From the NCBI RefSeq assembly GCF_014337155.1, contig NZ_CP060632.1, positions 937,001 through 1,001,000 of the forward strand: a stretch of DNA of 64,000 nt, read 5' to 3'. The notes beneath the pieces are model-generated. The model was not told where the DNA came from, made no database searches, and was given only the letters and a program-made list of their open reading frames with translations. Made by a program: the position numbers and the translations under genes. Position 1 is the stretch's first letter; the number at the start of each line of letters is the position of its first letter. The stretch is from Wujia chipingensis (GTDB lineage Bacteria; Bacillota; Clostridia; Lachnospirales; Lachnospiraceae). Shown piece by piece: positions 50,928-60,914 of this stretch.

Positions 50928-53900
50928 TTGAGTGACAATAATTTTATAGTCAATCTTACAGCAAAGTTACACAGCAAAAGTAAACAACAAATTGAATCAG
51001 ATGCTAAAAATCTTGGAGATATAAAAGTTCCCTTGGTTGGTACTCTGGATCAAGCTAAGACTAGCGCACAATTAAAGCAAGATGTGGCATCATTAAAAAC
51101 CACGGTTGATATTAATGGTAAGGTAAATACAAAAAATATCACAAGTACAGTACAGCAGAGTGCAAAACAAGCACAAAAGACCGCAGATGCGAATACAATT
51201 CAATTTCGTACTTCTTTGAAGAAGGATAAATTGATTAATGATATTCGTGTGTTTGGTCAACAAAATTCTAAACTATTCAAAGACGCTGAAATGTCTTCAA
51301 AATTTTCTTCGTTGCTAGACAATGCAAAGCTGGCAACGTCAAATAAAGAAATCAAAAATCTTCGAATGCAATTATCGGCTATGCGATCTGAAGCAAAAGC
51401 CACAAATCTAAGCGGTTTGACACTGGGAGATTCAGTGAAAAAGACCTTTAGAAGAGCAACCGAATTATTCACGGGTACAGCCGGAGTAATGATGTTATCG
51501 CGACAGTTAAAAAATGCATGGAATGAAGCATTGGATCTTGATAAAGCATTTACTGATTTGATAAAGGTAAATGATGAACTATCAAGGGGCGATTATGACA
51601 AATACTTGGAACGCTGTAATGAAAAAGCACAGGATCTTGCCGCAACACAAAAATCATTGATGGAAGGTGCAACCGAGTTTTCTAAGTCGGGATACAATCT
51701 TTCGGAATCTAATGCATTAGCTGAAAAGAGTACCATTCTGGCAAACGTAGGTGATATGTCAACTTCAGATAGTGCGAAAGCAATTATCTCTGGTGTACAG
51801 GCATATAAGGATGTCGATGGTTTTACAGATGCAGTTAATAAGGCTGGCGCATTGATCGACAAATATAATGAAATCGGAAATACGGCAAGTATTACGTCCG
51901 CGGAAATTGCCCAGGGAGTACAAACAGTTGGTTCGGTTTTTGCTGATGCAAATACAAGTGTAGATGAATTTATAGCCTTGCTTAGTGCCGGAAATAGGCA
52001 GTTTCAAAATGCCGATACCTTGGCACTTAGTTTACGTACAGCAGCACTTCGTATCCGGGGATGCAAGAGTGAGTTAGAATCCCTTGGGGAAAGTACAGAA
52101 AACGTATATACATCATCTTCGAAATTAGCTGATAAAATCGAGAGTTTGACTAATATAGATGGTAATGGTGGAGTTAAGATTTTGGAAGCAGATAATAAAA
52201 CATTTCGTTCAATCTATGATATTTTTGTTGATTTATCTAAGGTATATCAGCAGATGTCAGATGTGGATCAGAGTGCTTTATTAGACCTTATAGCAGGTAA
52301 AAACCGTGCGAGTGGAATTTCTGCCACGTTAAATAATATGTCCGAAGCACAGGATATATACGAACGAAGTTTACATTCAACAGGTTCTGCACAAAGAGAA
52401 TATGACAAGTATCTTGAATCGAGTGAGGCTTCCTTAAATCGCTTCAAGGCTTCTATGACAGAAACATATCAATCCGTAATAAATGGTCAGACAGTAACGG
52501 GTTTATTAAACTGTGGTAACGCCGCATTGCAGTTTGCAAATAGTATTGGACTGGTAGAATCATCTTTAAAAGGATTGCTTACAATCGGTATTATTAAAGT
52601 GCTTACAACGGTTACAACAGCATTCCGGGCATCTGCTATACAGGCAAGCAATTTTGGTACTGCATTAAGTGCAGTTAAATCAATGTCTACACTTCAAAGT
52701 GGTACAACAGAATATACCAATGCTTTAAATACACTTAAAGCGGTATCTGCGAGTTTAACAGAAACACAGCTAAAGCATATATTGTCGAATGATGCATTGA
52801 ATGAATCTGAACGAGTTAGAATCCTTCGTTCGACCGGGCTAAGTAAAACTCAGGCGAAAGCAAAATTAGCGGAAATGGAATTAACACAGGCAACGCAGAA
52901 ACAGGCGGTTGCCAATCAGAAGGCATCATTAAGCACATTTAGTTTATCTTCTGCAGTAAAGGGATTAGGGCAGAACATTAAAATGGCAGTAATGAATAAT
53001 CCTGTAGCGGTTGCAGTTATGACAGTTAGTGCGATTGCCGGGGTAGTAAAAGCAATCAAAAAGCATAAGCAGGCACAGGAAGAAGCATTTGAATCAGCAA
53101 AGAAAAATGCACAAGACGCACAAAGCAAAATCAAATCGCTGCAATCTGAAATCAAACAAAATGCAGATACAGTTGATCAAGCTGGTAAAAAGTATGCAGA
53201 ACTTGCACAGGGAGTAAATCAGCTTACAGGTAAAAATATCAGTCTATCCGATGATGAATACAAAGAATTTCTTGACGTTTCAAATCAGCTTGCCGATGTA
53301 TTCCCACAACTTACAAAAGGATATGATGATAATGGCAATGCTATCCTTGATCTACAAGGTAATGTAGATGGTATTACAGGTAAATTAAAGGATCTTCTTG
53401 AAATTGAGCAACAGTTAGCTCAGCAGGAAATAAATAAAAATATCGACACATATTTTGAGAATCAATCTAAAGTGTTCGGTAAGGAAGCAAAAGGACAAAA
53501 TGATACTATCGACACTCAAACAGAGAAGATCGAGAAGTACCAGAAAGCGTTGGATAATTTCAACGAAAGTGTTTCAAATAATAAGCCAGCTTCTAATTTT
53601 GAATCTGAATTAGAGAAACAGACGTATTATGCAGATTTTCTTGCCGATATGGAAAAAGCGAATATTGATATTGCCGATGCTATTATTAGTCAAGATGGTA
53701 CTTCTGCAACAGAGTACAATTTCGCAAAGTTATCTAAGGAAACACAGGAACAGATTAGACAGTATTATGCAGGAATAATTAGTACAGCAAATACCGAAAT
53801 GCGTTCTGCTGAATCTCAGTTATCCACAAGCAACGCTGAATTTGCATCATATGTCAATATGTGGATGCAGAACTCTTCTGGTTCATACCTTGCAATGACG

Positions 53901-56900
53901 GGCAATGACGAAATGCAATCTGCTCTTAGCAGTATTGTGAGTGGTTTGAATTGGGGAGATATTCTTCAAGGTGACGATTTTAGTGGTTTAAGCGGTGAAG
54001 AATTAGAAAGTGCTATTGAAACAAATATTCTTGTACCTTTACAATCAGCAATGGCAAATGCCGATACAGGCGATCAATTCAAGCAGATTATTACCGATGC
54101 TTTGACAATCAGTGATGATGATATTAGTTTGGAAGAATCCAAGAATCGTATCGAAGCATATGTGCAAGAAATCAATGATGTATTAGGTGACGCACTTGGC
54201 AAACCTTTAACAGCATCCGATCTTGGTATGCAAAAATATCTGGATAACTATGAGATGTTGATGGATGGTGTTAGTAAGTATGCCCAGACATTAAAATCCG
54301 ATGGCTCTATTCCTATGACAATGGATGTCATGAAAGAATCAAAAGACAAACTATTACAGTTTGCCGAAGAAAATTCGATTAATACGGAAGCAGAAATTCA
54401 AACATGGAATAGAATCATGAGTGAATCTGAAACTCGTGAAGAAGCCATGAAGAAGTATCTTACACAAAAGAGTGTATACGATACTACATATGAATTTGAT
54501 CCTGCTACTGCCTTTGATGCGGCAAAGTCTGCACAGTCGGAACAGTCACAGAATGGTTATTTATCTACTGAAACCATCGAATCATTAAAAACTGCATATG
54601 GAGATTTATCTAAGGTCATTCAGTATACCGATTCTGGTGTAGTTCTCAATAATGAACATATGGCTGAATATACTGAAAATGTAGGTAAAGCAGCACTTGT
54701 CAATACGCAGTTAAAAGAAGCGTTTGCAGTTCAGGAATACCAAAAAGAAGCAAAGGCTATCAATGATATTATTAAGACAGAGATAAAAGATACAAATGTC
54801 CGTAAGAAACTTACATCTGCGAAGAATAAGGGCATTGATGCACTTCGCAAGGAAATTAGTAATCTCAAGAAGGATAATGATGGATGGTCTGAAAGTTTAT
54901 CTACACATTTAGATAATATCTCTGCACTTGGTGAAGAAATCAATCAGTATGATGCGCTTGAGCAAAGTATTATGGCATCTTTGTCTGCATTGAGTAATTA
55001 CAAACGTGCGCTAGAGACACCAGATAATAATGATAATTTCGAATATGTTCAAGGACAGTTAGATTCGGCTCGTAAAGCATGGGAAAATGGTTGGACGGGA
55101 ACAGATGATTTCAAAACATTCATGGAATATATCGGTTCGGCAAATGATGAATTGGAATATTCTGATGCATTATGGGATAAATATCTTACTCGTGCCGAAA
55201 AGTATTTCACCGAAGATATTTCTGGTTTATATACATTCTTGGATGATGCTAGTCAACTATCAGATCAAATTACTAAAAATTCTGATGGTACATTCAAAAT
55301 AGACGTACAAAATCTGGAACAATTCTGTGAAGATGTAGATATGTCTCGTTCTGCTGTTGTAGATTTATTCTTGGCTATGACAGAAGCAGAAGGTATTGAT
55401 ATTAATTTCGATAACATGTCGGAATCTATTGTAGATGGTTTAAATGCTATTGATCAGAAATCAGTTGATGCAAGAACAGATTTAGCCGATTATAAAAAGA
55501 CAATTGAAGAATTAGATAAAGCTGGATTCGATACAACGGAATTATGGAAACAGTATGATTCGGTTGCCGGGGAAATTCAACCAGAGATAGAATTTTATGC
55601 ACATTTAGCGGATACAACCGATTTGCAAAGTGAAGCGGAAGAAGCTGCAAAGCGAATTTCTGAAAAAGACCAAAGTGTTAAAATTGATTTTAGTGCAGAT
55701 TTAGATGTTGATAGTTTGAATAAGCAGATTAGTAGTCTACAAACGTATCGTGATGGGCTTGAAATTGGTTCTGATAGTTGGAAAGATGCACAGACAGTTA
55801 TTGCACAATTACTCAAACAGAAACAGGAACTTGAACAGCCTGCAATTATGGGTATTGATGCATCACAGGTCGAAGAAGGTTCTCAAACTGTATTAGCGGT
55901 ATTACAATCTTATATATCTGCAAAACAACAGCTAGAACAGGCAGAAACACTTGGTATTGATACGACCGATGCTGAAACACATCTTGCAAATGTAACAACA
56001 CAGTTGCAGAATTTACAGGATCAGGGTGAACTCACAAAAATCGGTATTGATGCTGAAATTGATACGGATAAATTCAAGGAACAGTTAGCAAATCTCAATC
56101 CTGATAGTTTCTTAAAAGATTCGGATACAAGTATTAAGGTCGATGCTGATATGTCAGCTTATGATAAGGCACTCAATAATGCAGTATCTAAGGCAAGTAA
56201 ACAGACCGCAAAGATTAAGGTACAGGCGAAACTGTCAGAGAACTTTCATGCAAATCTACAAAGTATTTTAAATAGTCAGAGTTTTAACGTCAAAGTCAAT
56301 GCAAGTGCATCTGGCACTACTACAACTTCTCATGGCAATACCAAGACAAGAAAAACAGTTATGTTCGGTAAAGCAAGCGGTACTAATGCCTATAATAATG
56401 GTGTCCGCAATGGACAGATTGCATACGATCAACAAGCTCTTGTCGGAGAGGTTGCACCTGAATTATTAGTTCGTAATGGACAGGCACAGCTTATTGGTAA
56501 GCGTGGTGCTGAATTTATGAACCTAAAGAAGGGTGACGTAATATTCAACCATATTGATACTGAGAAACTATTAAACGGTATTGGTGGTATTCGTGGAAAA
56601 CTTATTGGTGGTGGATTTGTCAATGGTACATTACTATCACATGCCTATAGTAAATCAACTGGTTCAAAGACTACTATTATAGGTGGGACAAATAACGATT
56701 GGACGAATAGACATAGTTCTAGCGGTTCTAGTTCAGGCTCTAACTCAAGTGGTTCAAATGATTCAAGCGCACAGGATAAAGCGGATGAATTTTTAGAGAC
56801 GATAGATTGGATTGAGATTAAAATAAATCGTTGCGAAGAAGCTATTGCTCGTCTGAATAAAACAGAGGAAAATACATTCTCTGGATGGACACTTCGCACC

Positions 56901-59210
56901 ACTGCCCTAAATGATGAGATTGCTAAAACAGCAGACGAAATCGAATGGGCTACACAGGGATATAAGAGATATTTACAACAGGCAGACAGTGTTGCATTGT
57001 CCGAAGATTACAAACGGAAGGTTCGTAACGGAGAAATAAATATTGAGGATATCACTGATGAAGATTTGTACAATCGTGTGCAGGATTATCAGAATTGGTA
57101 CGAAAAAGCTGTAGAGCTACAAGACAAAATCCAAGAACTTAATATATCGCTCTCTGAACTAGCGCAAAAGAAATTCGACAACATAGTAACGCAGTTTGAA
57201 GATATGGAGAAGGTATTCACGGATACCAATGATATTCTTGATAAGCTGGTGGACTATGCTGAAACAAAAGGTCGTATTATCTCAAAATCATACTACGAAG
57301 CAATGCTTCAAAATGAGAATGAGAATAACAAACTCTTAGTTCAGCAAAGAGATCAAATGGTTTCTGAGTTGAACGAACTTGTGAATACAGGTAAGGTAAC
57401 AGAATATTCAGAAGCATGGTATGATCTTAAACAGCAGATTGATGAAGTCAACGGTTCTATTGTAGAATCCAACAAGTCAATTCAAGAGTTCTATAATAAT
57501 ATACGTCAGGCTGATTGGGATTTATTCGATCTCGTTCAGGATAAAATCACAGGTATTGCAGACGAAATTGAGTTTGTACAAAGTCTACTCGAAGATAGGG
57601 ACAATCTAACCGATGGTCACTTGAATCGAGGACTTACAAATGAAGGTCTTGCACAGCTTGGTAATTATGCGTCTAAGTATAATATTTACATGTCACAAGC
57701 TGAGAAATATGCTAGTGAGATTAAGAAGATTGAAGCAGACATTGCGAAAGATCCAGCGAATAAGGATTTGATTGATCGAAAAGAAGAACTCATTAAGGCG
57801 CAGAGAGATGTTATACTTTCAGCTAACGATGAAAAGAAATCCATGATTGACCTTGCTCGTGATGGATATGATGCTGTTTTAGAAGTTCTACAAGATCTCA
57901 TAGATAAGAAAAAGGAAGCACTCTCTTCGACCAAGGACTTATATGAATATCAAAAAGATATTGCCAGCAAAACGAAAGATTTGGCTACACTTGAAAAAGA
58001 GGCAAGTGTTTATGAAAATGATAATTCGGAAGAAGCACTAAAGAAAGTACAACAAATCAAAGTTGATATTGAATCAAAAAAGCAGGAACTTTCTGATGCC
58101 GAGTACGACAAGTACATCGAAGATCAAGAGAAAATGCTTGACGACTTGTACCAAGAGTATTCCGATAAGATTGATGAAAAATTTGAGCAGACCGAGATAC
58201 TCATTCAAGAGTTAATTGGTGTGGTCAATGAAAATCAATCCTCTATCAGTGATACGATTACAACTGTTACTTCTGATGTAGGATACACAATATCCGATCA
58301 GATGAAGACAATATGGAATGATGCAGGTACTGTTATTTCTGGCTTCACAGGAAAATTCGACACTTATGCTACAACTGTGCAGTCTGCAATCAATAGCATT
58401 CAAGTCACAATAGACAAGATGCTTCAAATTGCACAAGCAGAGGCGAATAAGAATATAGCAACTGCAAATAATCCAAATGGTGTTGCAAATGGCTCTACAT
58501 CTAATGGTTCAACAGCATCTAAACCACAAGCAACTCCGAAAGCAAATGCAAACAATAACTCTTCTGCTACACAAGCACCAAAGGCATCACCAAATGTCGG
58601 AACAAGAGTTAATGCCACAGGTAATTGGTATTATGATTCTTATGGCACTGCTCCAACAGGCAACGTCAACAGATTTAAACCAGATTACTTTGAGATTGAC
58701 AAAATCGCAAATGGTCGTGCTTATCCGTACCACATTCAGGCAATTATCAAAGGCAAACGTGCTGGCGGTAATGGTTGGGTGAAAGGTAATCAGATTGGCT
58801 ATAAGAATGGTCTAAAGGAAGCTACATACGATCACTTAGCATGGACGCAAGAGGAAGGTGCGGAAATTATCAGACGTTCTGATGGTAGCATTTTAACTCC
58901 AATCACAAGGGGTACAACTGTATTCACTCGGGAAATGACTGATAATTTATGGAATATTGCAAAGCAGAACCCGGAGAAGTTCTACCAGAATGCAATGCCA
59001 ACTATGAATACATTTGCTACTACTAACCGTGGTGGCGATGTAACAGTTTCAATTGGTGACATCAAGTTAGATGGTATTCAGAATCCAGATCAGTTTGCAC
59101 AGGCACTTATCGGTGTGGTCAAAGACTATTCTAAGGTACAAAAGGTACTTCAAGCAGCTACAGTTGATTTAGTTGCAGGAAAAAGTATCAAAGACATAAA
59201 CCGATTCTAA
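50928..59210 (+). CDS. Giant phage tail tape-measure-like protein
   Basis: 2760 residues from TTG 50928 (AAGGAGG ahead). The TP901-type tape-measure core is at about residues 190-480 (NEALDLDKAFTDLIKVNDE, SKSGYNLSESNALAEKSTILANVGDMSTSDSAKAIISGVQAY). Long coiled coils fill most of the rest. Hydrophobic segments (VESSLKGLLTIGIIKVLTTV, MNNPVAVAVMTVSAIAGVVKA) could insert in membranes. Near residue 1830 GQIAYDQQALVGEVAPELLVRNGQ is the GPELV-like block. The C-terminus has a beta-rich domain with GNGWVKGNQIGY. In phages this protein sets tail length and forms the DNA channel in the cell membrane, but no other tail gene is nearby. Confidence 0.85.
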   Translation: MSDNNFIVNLTAKLHSKSKQQIESDAKNLGDIKVPLVGTLDQAKTSAQLKQDVASLKTTVDINGKVNTKNITSTVQQSAKQAQKTADANTIQFRTSLKKDKLINDIRVFGQQNSKLFKDAEMSSKFSSLLDNAKLATSNKEIKNLRMQLSAMRSEAKATNLSGLTLGDSVKKTFRRATELFTGTAGVMMLSRQLKNAWNEALDLDKAFTDLIKVNDELSRGDYDKYLERCNEKAQDLAATQKSLMEGATEFSKSGYNLSESNALAEKSTILANVGDMSTSDSAKAIISGVQAYKDVDGFTDAVNKAGALIDKYNEIGNTASITSAEIAQGVQTVGSVFADANTSVDEFIALLSAGNRQFQNADTLALSLRTAALRIRGCKSELESLGESTENVYTSSSKLADKIESLTNIDGNGGVKILEADNKTFRSIYDIFVDLSKVYQQMSDVDQSALLDLIAGKNRASGISATLNNMSEAQDIYERSLHSTGSAQREYDKYLESSEASLNRFKASMTETYQSVINGQTVTGLLNCGNAALQFANSIGLVESSLKGLLTIGIIKVLTTVTTAFRASAIQASNFGTALSAVKSMSTLQSGTTEYTNALNTLKAVSASLTETQLKHILSNDALNESERVRILRSTGLSKTQAKAKLAEMELTQATQKQAVANQKASLSTFSLSSAVKGLGQNIKMAVMNNPVAVAVMTVSAIAGVVKAIKKHKQAQEEAFESAKKNAQDAQSKIKSLQSEIKQNADTVDQAGKKYAELAQGVNQLTGKNISLSDDEYKEFLDVSNQLADVFPQLTKGYDDNGNAILDLQGNVDGITGKLKDLLEIEQQLAQQEINKNIDTYFENQSKVFGKEAKGQNDTIDTQTEKIEKYQKALDNFNESVSNNKPASNFESELEKQTYYADFLADMEKANIDIADAIISQDGTSATEYNFAKLSKETQEQIRQYYAGIISTANTEMRSAESQLSTSNAEFASYVNMWMQNSSGSYLAMTGNDEMQSALSSIVSGLNWGDILQGDDFSGLSGEELESAIETNILVPLQSAMANADTGDQFKQIITDALTISDDDISLEESKNRIEAYVQEINDVLGDALGKPLTASDLGMQKYLDNYEMLMDGVSKYAQTLKSDGSIPMTMDVMKESKDKLLQFAEENSINTEAEIQTWNRIMSESETREEAMKKYLTQKSVYDTTYEFDPATAFDAAKSAQSEQSQNGYLSTETIESLKTAYGDLSKVIQYTDSGVVLNNEHMAEYTENVGKAALVNTQLKEAFAVQEYQKEAKAINDIIKTEIKDTNVRKKLTSAKNKGIDALRKEISNLKKDNDGWSESLSTHLDNISALGEEINQYDALEQSIMASLSALSNYKRALETPDNNDNFEYVQGQLDSARKAWENGWTGTDDFKTFMEYIGSANDELEYSDALWDKYLTRAEKYFTEDISGLYTFLDDASQLSDQITKNSDGTFKIDVQNLEQFCEDVDMSRSAVVDLFLAMTEAEGIDINFDNMSESIVDGLNAIDQKSVDARTDLADYKKTIEELDKAGFDTTELWKQYDSVAGEIQPEIEFYAHLADTTDLQSEAEEAAKRISEKDQSVKIDFSADLDVDSLNKQISSLQTYRDGLEIGSDSWKDAQTVIAQLLKQKQELEQPAIMGIDASQVEEGSQTVLAVLQSYISAKQQLEQAETLGIDTTDAETHLANVTTQLQNLQDQGELTKIGIDAEIDTDKFKEQLANLNPDSFLKDSDTSIKVDADMSAYDKALNNAVSKASKQTAKIKVQAKLSENFHANLQSILNSQSFNVKVNASASGTTTTSHGNTKTRKTVMFGKASGTNAYNNGVRNGQIAYDQQALVGEVAPELLVRNGQAQLIGKRGAEFMNLKKGDVIFNHIDTEKLLNGIGGIRGKLIGGGFVNGTLLSHAYSKSTGSKTTIIGGTNNDWTNRHSSSGSSSGSNSSGSNDSSAQDKADEFLETIDWIEIKINRCEEAIARLNKTEENTFSGWTLRTTALNDEIAKTADEIEWATQGYKRYLQQADSVALSEDYKRKVRNGEINIEDITDEDLYNRVQDYQNWYEKAVELQDKIQELNISLSELAQKKFDNIVTQFEDMEKVFTDTNDILDKLVDYAETKGRIISKSYYEAMLQNENENNKLLVQQRDQMVSELNELVNTGKVTEYSEAWYDLKQQIDEVNGSIVESNKSIQEFYNNIRQADWDLFDLVQDKITGIADEIEFVQSLLEDRDNLTDGHLNRGLTNEGLAQLGNYASKYNIYMSQAEKYASEIKKIEADIAKDPANKDLIDRKEELIKAQRDVILSANDEKKSMIDLARDGYDAVLEVLQDLIDKKKEALSSTKDLYEYQKDIASKTKDLATLEKEASVYENDNSEEALKKVQQIKVDIESKKQELSDAEYDKYIEDQEKMLDDLYQEYSDKIDEKFEQTEILIQELIGVVNENQSSISDTITTVTSDVGYTISDQMKTIWNDAGTVISGFTGKFDTYATTVQSAINSIQVTIDKMLQIAQAEANKNIATANNPNGVANGSTSNGSTASKPQATPKANANNNSSATQAPKASPNVGTRVNATGNWYYDSYGTAPTGNVNRFKPDYFEIDKIANGRAYPYHIQAIIKGKRAGGNGWVKGNQIGYKNGLKEATYDHLAWTQEEGAEIIRRSDGSILTPITRGTTVFTREMTDNLWNIAKQNPEKFYQNAMPTMNTFATTNRGGDVTVSIGDIKLDGIQNPDQFAQALIGVVKDYSKVQKVLQAATVDLVAGKSIKDINRF

Positions 59211-59214
59211 TTTT

Positions 59215-59240
59215 ATGGGGAGTGTTTCGGCACTCTCCTG
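59215..59240 (+). terminator. Possible terminator after tape-measure gene
   Basis: GGGGAGTG / CACTCTCC with one G-T pair, directly after the stop; the T run is poor. Confidence 0.5.
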
Positions 59241-59324
59241 TATTGTATAAACGTATGTTCTAATAGTATTCTGTCGATTATTGGTATATAATAGTATATT
59301 ATATTAAGAATTGGGGAAAGATAA

Positions 59325-59480
59325 ATGACTACAAGAACACAAAGTAAGGCAAGTCAATTGAATAAATCTCATGCTGTTCGAAAATCGAGTCGTACTCATG
59401 CAGATACAAAAGAAATTTTTTCAAGAAGACCGCCTCATAAACCACCTAAAAATAAGAAGGGATCAGAAAAAAGTAAGTAG
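59325..59480 (+). CDS. Small basic protein
   Basis: 51 residues (MTTRTQSKASQLNKSHAVRK..., Lys/Arg/Ser/His rich) with GGGGAAAG ahead of the ATG. Disordered and positively charged, probably nucleic-acid binding. Confidence 0.45.
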   Translation: MTTRTQSKASQLNKSHAVRKSSRTHADTKEIFSRRPPHKPPKNKKGSEKSK

Positions 59481-59495
59481 ATTGGGGATGATGAT

Positions 59496-60137
59496 ATTAA
59501 AGATTTAATTGATATTTTACCACAGATAATTATTTATATTGTAACTGGATATATATTTTATAAAACATTTCATTTTGTGGCATTAAAGCAAAATTCTGCA
59601 AACGTTGAGAATACATTAATGTCATCGTTGGTTATTGGCTTTATATATTGTAAGATTGCAGCTATGATACCAATTACGATTTCATATAACGTAGATAATG
59701 TATGTATTGTTATATCTGCTTTATTATTTGGATATGTATTTGGTAGAATTATAAAAAATAAAAAAATTATAGAAATTTTGGATTTTTTGCAGATAAGAGA
59801 TACAGGTAATAAATATTATTGGGATGATATTCTGGATAACCAATACCCAATGAAAATAAAAATATCATATGATGATTTTATATACGAAGGAATGCTTCAT
59901 AACTATGAAAGTTATTCCAATGAACCGCATATTGTTTTAGCATCGTATATGATAATGGATAAAAAAAACAATATTTTATGCGATTTTAGGAATGTGGATA
60001 CAAAAATTATTATATTGGACACTTCTAAAGCTAACAAAACAGAAGTAATATATAGTACACACAGTGAAATTTGTAAAGATATTAAACATTTATGCGAGTC
60101 AAATCGTATATTATATTCCAAAAATAAAGAAAAATAG
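59496..60137 (+). CDS. Membrane protein, unknown; start codon unclear
   Basis: The frame is open from 59481 and reads DLIDILPQIIIYIVTGYIFYKTFHFVALKQNS, a natural amphipathic and membrane start, before the first conventional codon (GTG 59577). GGGG at 59484-59487 is 8 bases before ATT 59496, so I place the start there. Two to three membrane segments (ENTLMSSLVIGFIYCKIAAMI, VCIVISALLFGYVFGRII) are followed by a soluble domain with a DDFIYEGMLHNYE strand. DLIDILP...YIFYKTF texture recurs in hypothetical proteins of Firmicutes phages. Confidence 0.55.
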   Translation: MKDLIDILPQIIIYIVTGYIFYKTFHFVALKQNSANVENTLMSSLVIGFIYCKIAAMIPITISYNVDNVCIVISALLFGYVFGRIIKNKKIIEILDFLQIRDTGNKYYWDDILDNQYPMKIKISYDDFIYEGMLHNYESYSNEPHIVLASYMIMDKKNNILCDFRNVDTKIIILDTSKANKTEVIYSTHSEICKDIKHLCESNRILYSKNKEK

Positions 60138-60175
60138 CAATCTTTTTCAAAATAGCATAATTATTTTGACTAACT

Positions 60176-60201
60176 AAGACACCAACTGCGGTGTCTTTTT
60201 T
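60176..60201 (+). terminator. Terminator
   Basis: AAGACACC / GGTGTCTT with a 6-base loop, then TTTT. Confidence 0.88.
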
Positions 60202-60229
60202 AATTTCAAGAAAAACGAGGTAAGAATAA

Positions 60230-60553
60230 ATGGAAGATAAAAAGGATAAAAAGATTCGCCTACTTAGCGATGAAGTGGATAGATTACGTGTGGAAAATGA
60301 AGCAATGAGAAAGGAAAATGCGGAATTACAGTGGAAAGTAAATGAGATGAGTACCATTCACAATGAAGAGACTATTGCTTCTTTCCAGTCATATGAACAA
60401 GAATTAAAGGCTCAAATTGAAAAAGCAAAGAGGCTTTGTTCATTATACGAACAACTTATAGAGAAGCAGAAGCGATATATGGAAAAGGAAGAAATAAAAT
60501 TCCAAGAAGCAACGGATAAAGCTATTGCTGATTTTGAAGGAGCATTAAAATAG
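60230..60553 (+). CDS. Small coiled-coil protein of the integration module
   Basis: 107 residues, a continuous coiled coil (LLSDEVDRLRVENEAMRKENAELQWKVNEM...KRLCSLYEQLIEKQKRYMEKEEIKF). CGAGGTAAG ahead. Lies between two terminators, just before the excisionase-like gene. Function unknown; similar small coiled-coil genes sit in this place in other elements. Confidence 0.6.
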   Translation: MEDKKDKKIRLLSDEVDRLRVENEAMRKENAELQWKVNEMSTIHNEETIASFQSYEQELKAQIEKAKRLCSLYEQLIEKQKRYMEKEEIKFQEATDKAIADFEGALK

Positions 60554-60569
60554 AAATAATAAATTGTGG

Positions 60570-60600
60570 AAGGGCAGAGATATATTTTCTGCCCTTAATT
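60570..60600 (+). terminator. Terminator
   Basis: Stem AAGGGCAGA / TCTGCCCTT with a 9-base loop. Confidence 0.8.
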
Positions 60601-60611
60601 TATGTAAGGAG

Positions 60612-60821
60612 ATGATTTATATAGATAGTATTGCAACATTGGATAACAAATTTTTGCTAAATATTAAGGAGGCATCTCAATTATTTGGTATTGGTGAACA
60701 CCGGTTGAGATCTATTGTGTCTGAAGATTATGGATGCAAATATCATCTAACTCTTGGAAGAACAATCAAAATAAAACGGCAACAATTTGAAAATTATTTA
60801 AATCAAGTAGAGCAAATATAG
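60612..60821 (+). CDS. Excisionase-like protein
   Basis: About 69 residues. Text: NKFLLNIKEASQLFGIGEHRLRSIVSEDYGCKYHLTLGRTIKIKRQQFENYLNQVEQI, the winged-helix pattern of Tn916 Xis/AlpA-like excisionases, 93 bases ahead of the integrase gene. AAGGAG ends directly against ATG 60612; ATA 60621 would have better spacing, so the start is uncertain. It would steer the integrase towards excision. Confidence 0.8.
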   Translation: MIYIDSIATLDNKFLLNIKEASQLFGIGEHRLRSIVSEDYGCKYHLTLGRTIKIKRQQFENYLNQVEQI

Positions 60822-60833
60822 ATATATGTGAAA

Positions 60834-60890
60834 TAGACAGAGGTTTTTGGGTGTGCTATAATGTGACACATGATGCACATTTAAGGCACT
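60834..60890 (+). promoter_or_regulatory. Integrase promoter with operator-like site
   Basis: TAGACA 60834-60839, 17-base spacer, TATAAT 60857-60862. Right after it GATGCACATTTAAGGCACT (60872-60890) is the inverse of the left-end site at 27490-27508. A protein bound here could both block transcription and join the ends of the element. Confidence 0.65.
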
Positions 60891-60914
60891 CTTTATTTGA
60901 TAGGAGGCTGGAAA

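Noticed and set aside
50928-59210. Giant surface adhesin
   Set aside because: No signal peptide, LPXTG or repeat adhesin modules; the tape-measure core and GEVAPELLV block decide for a tail protein.
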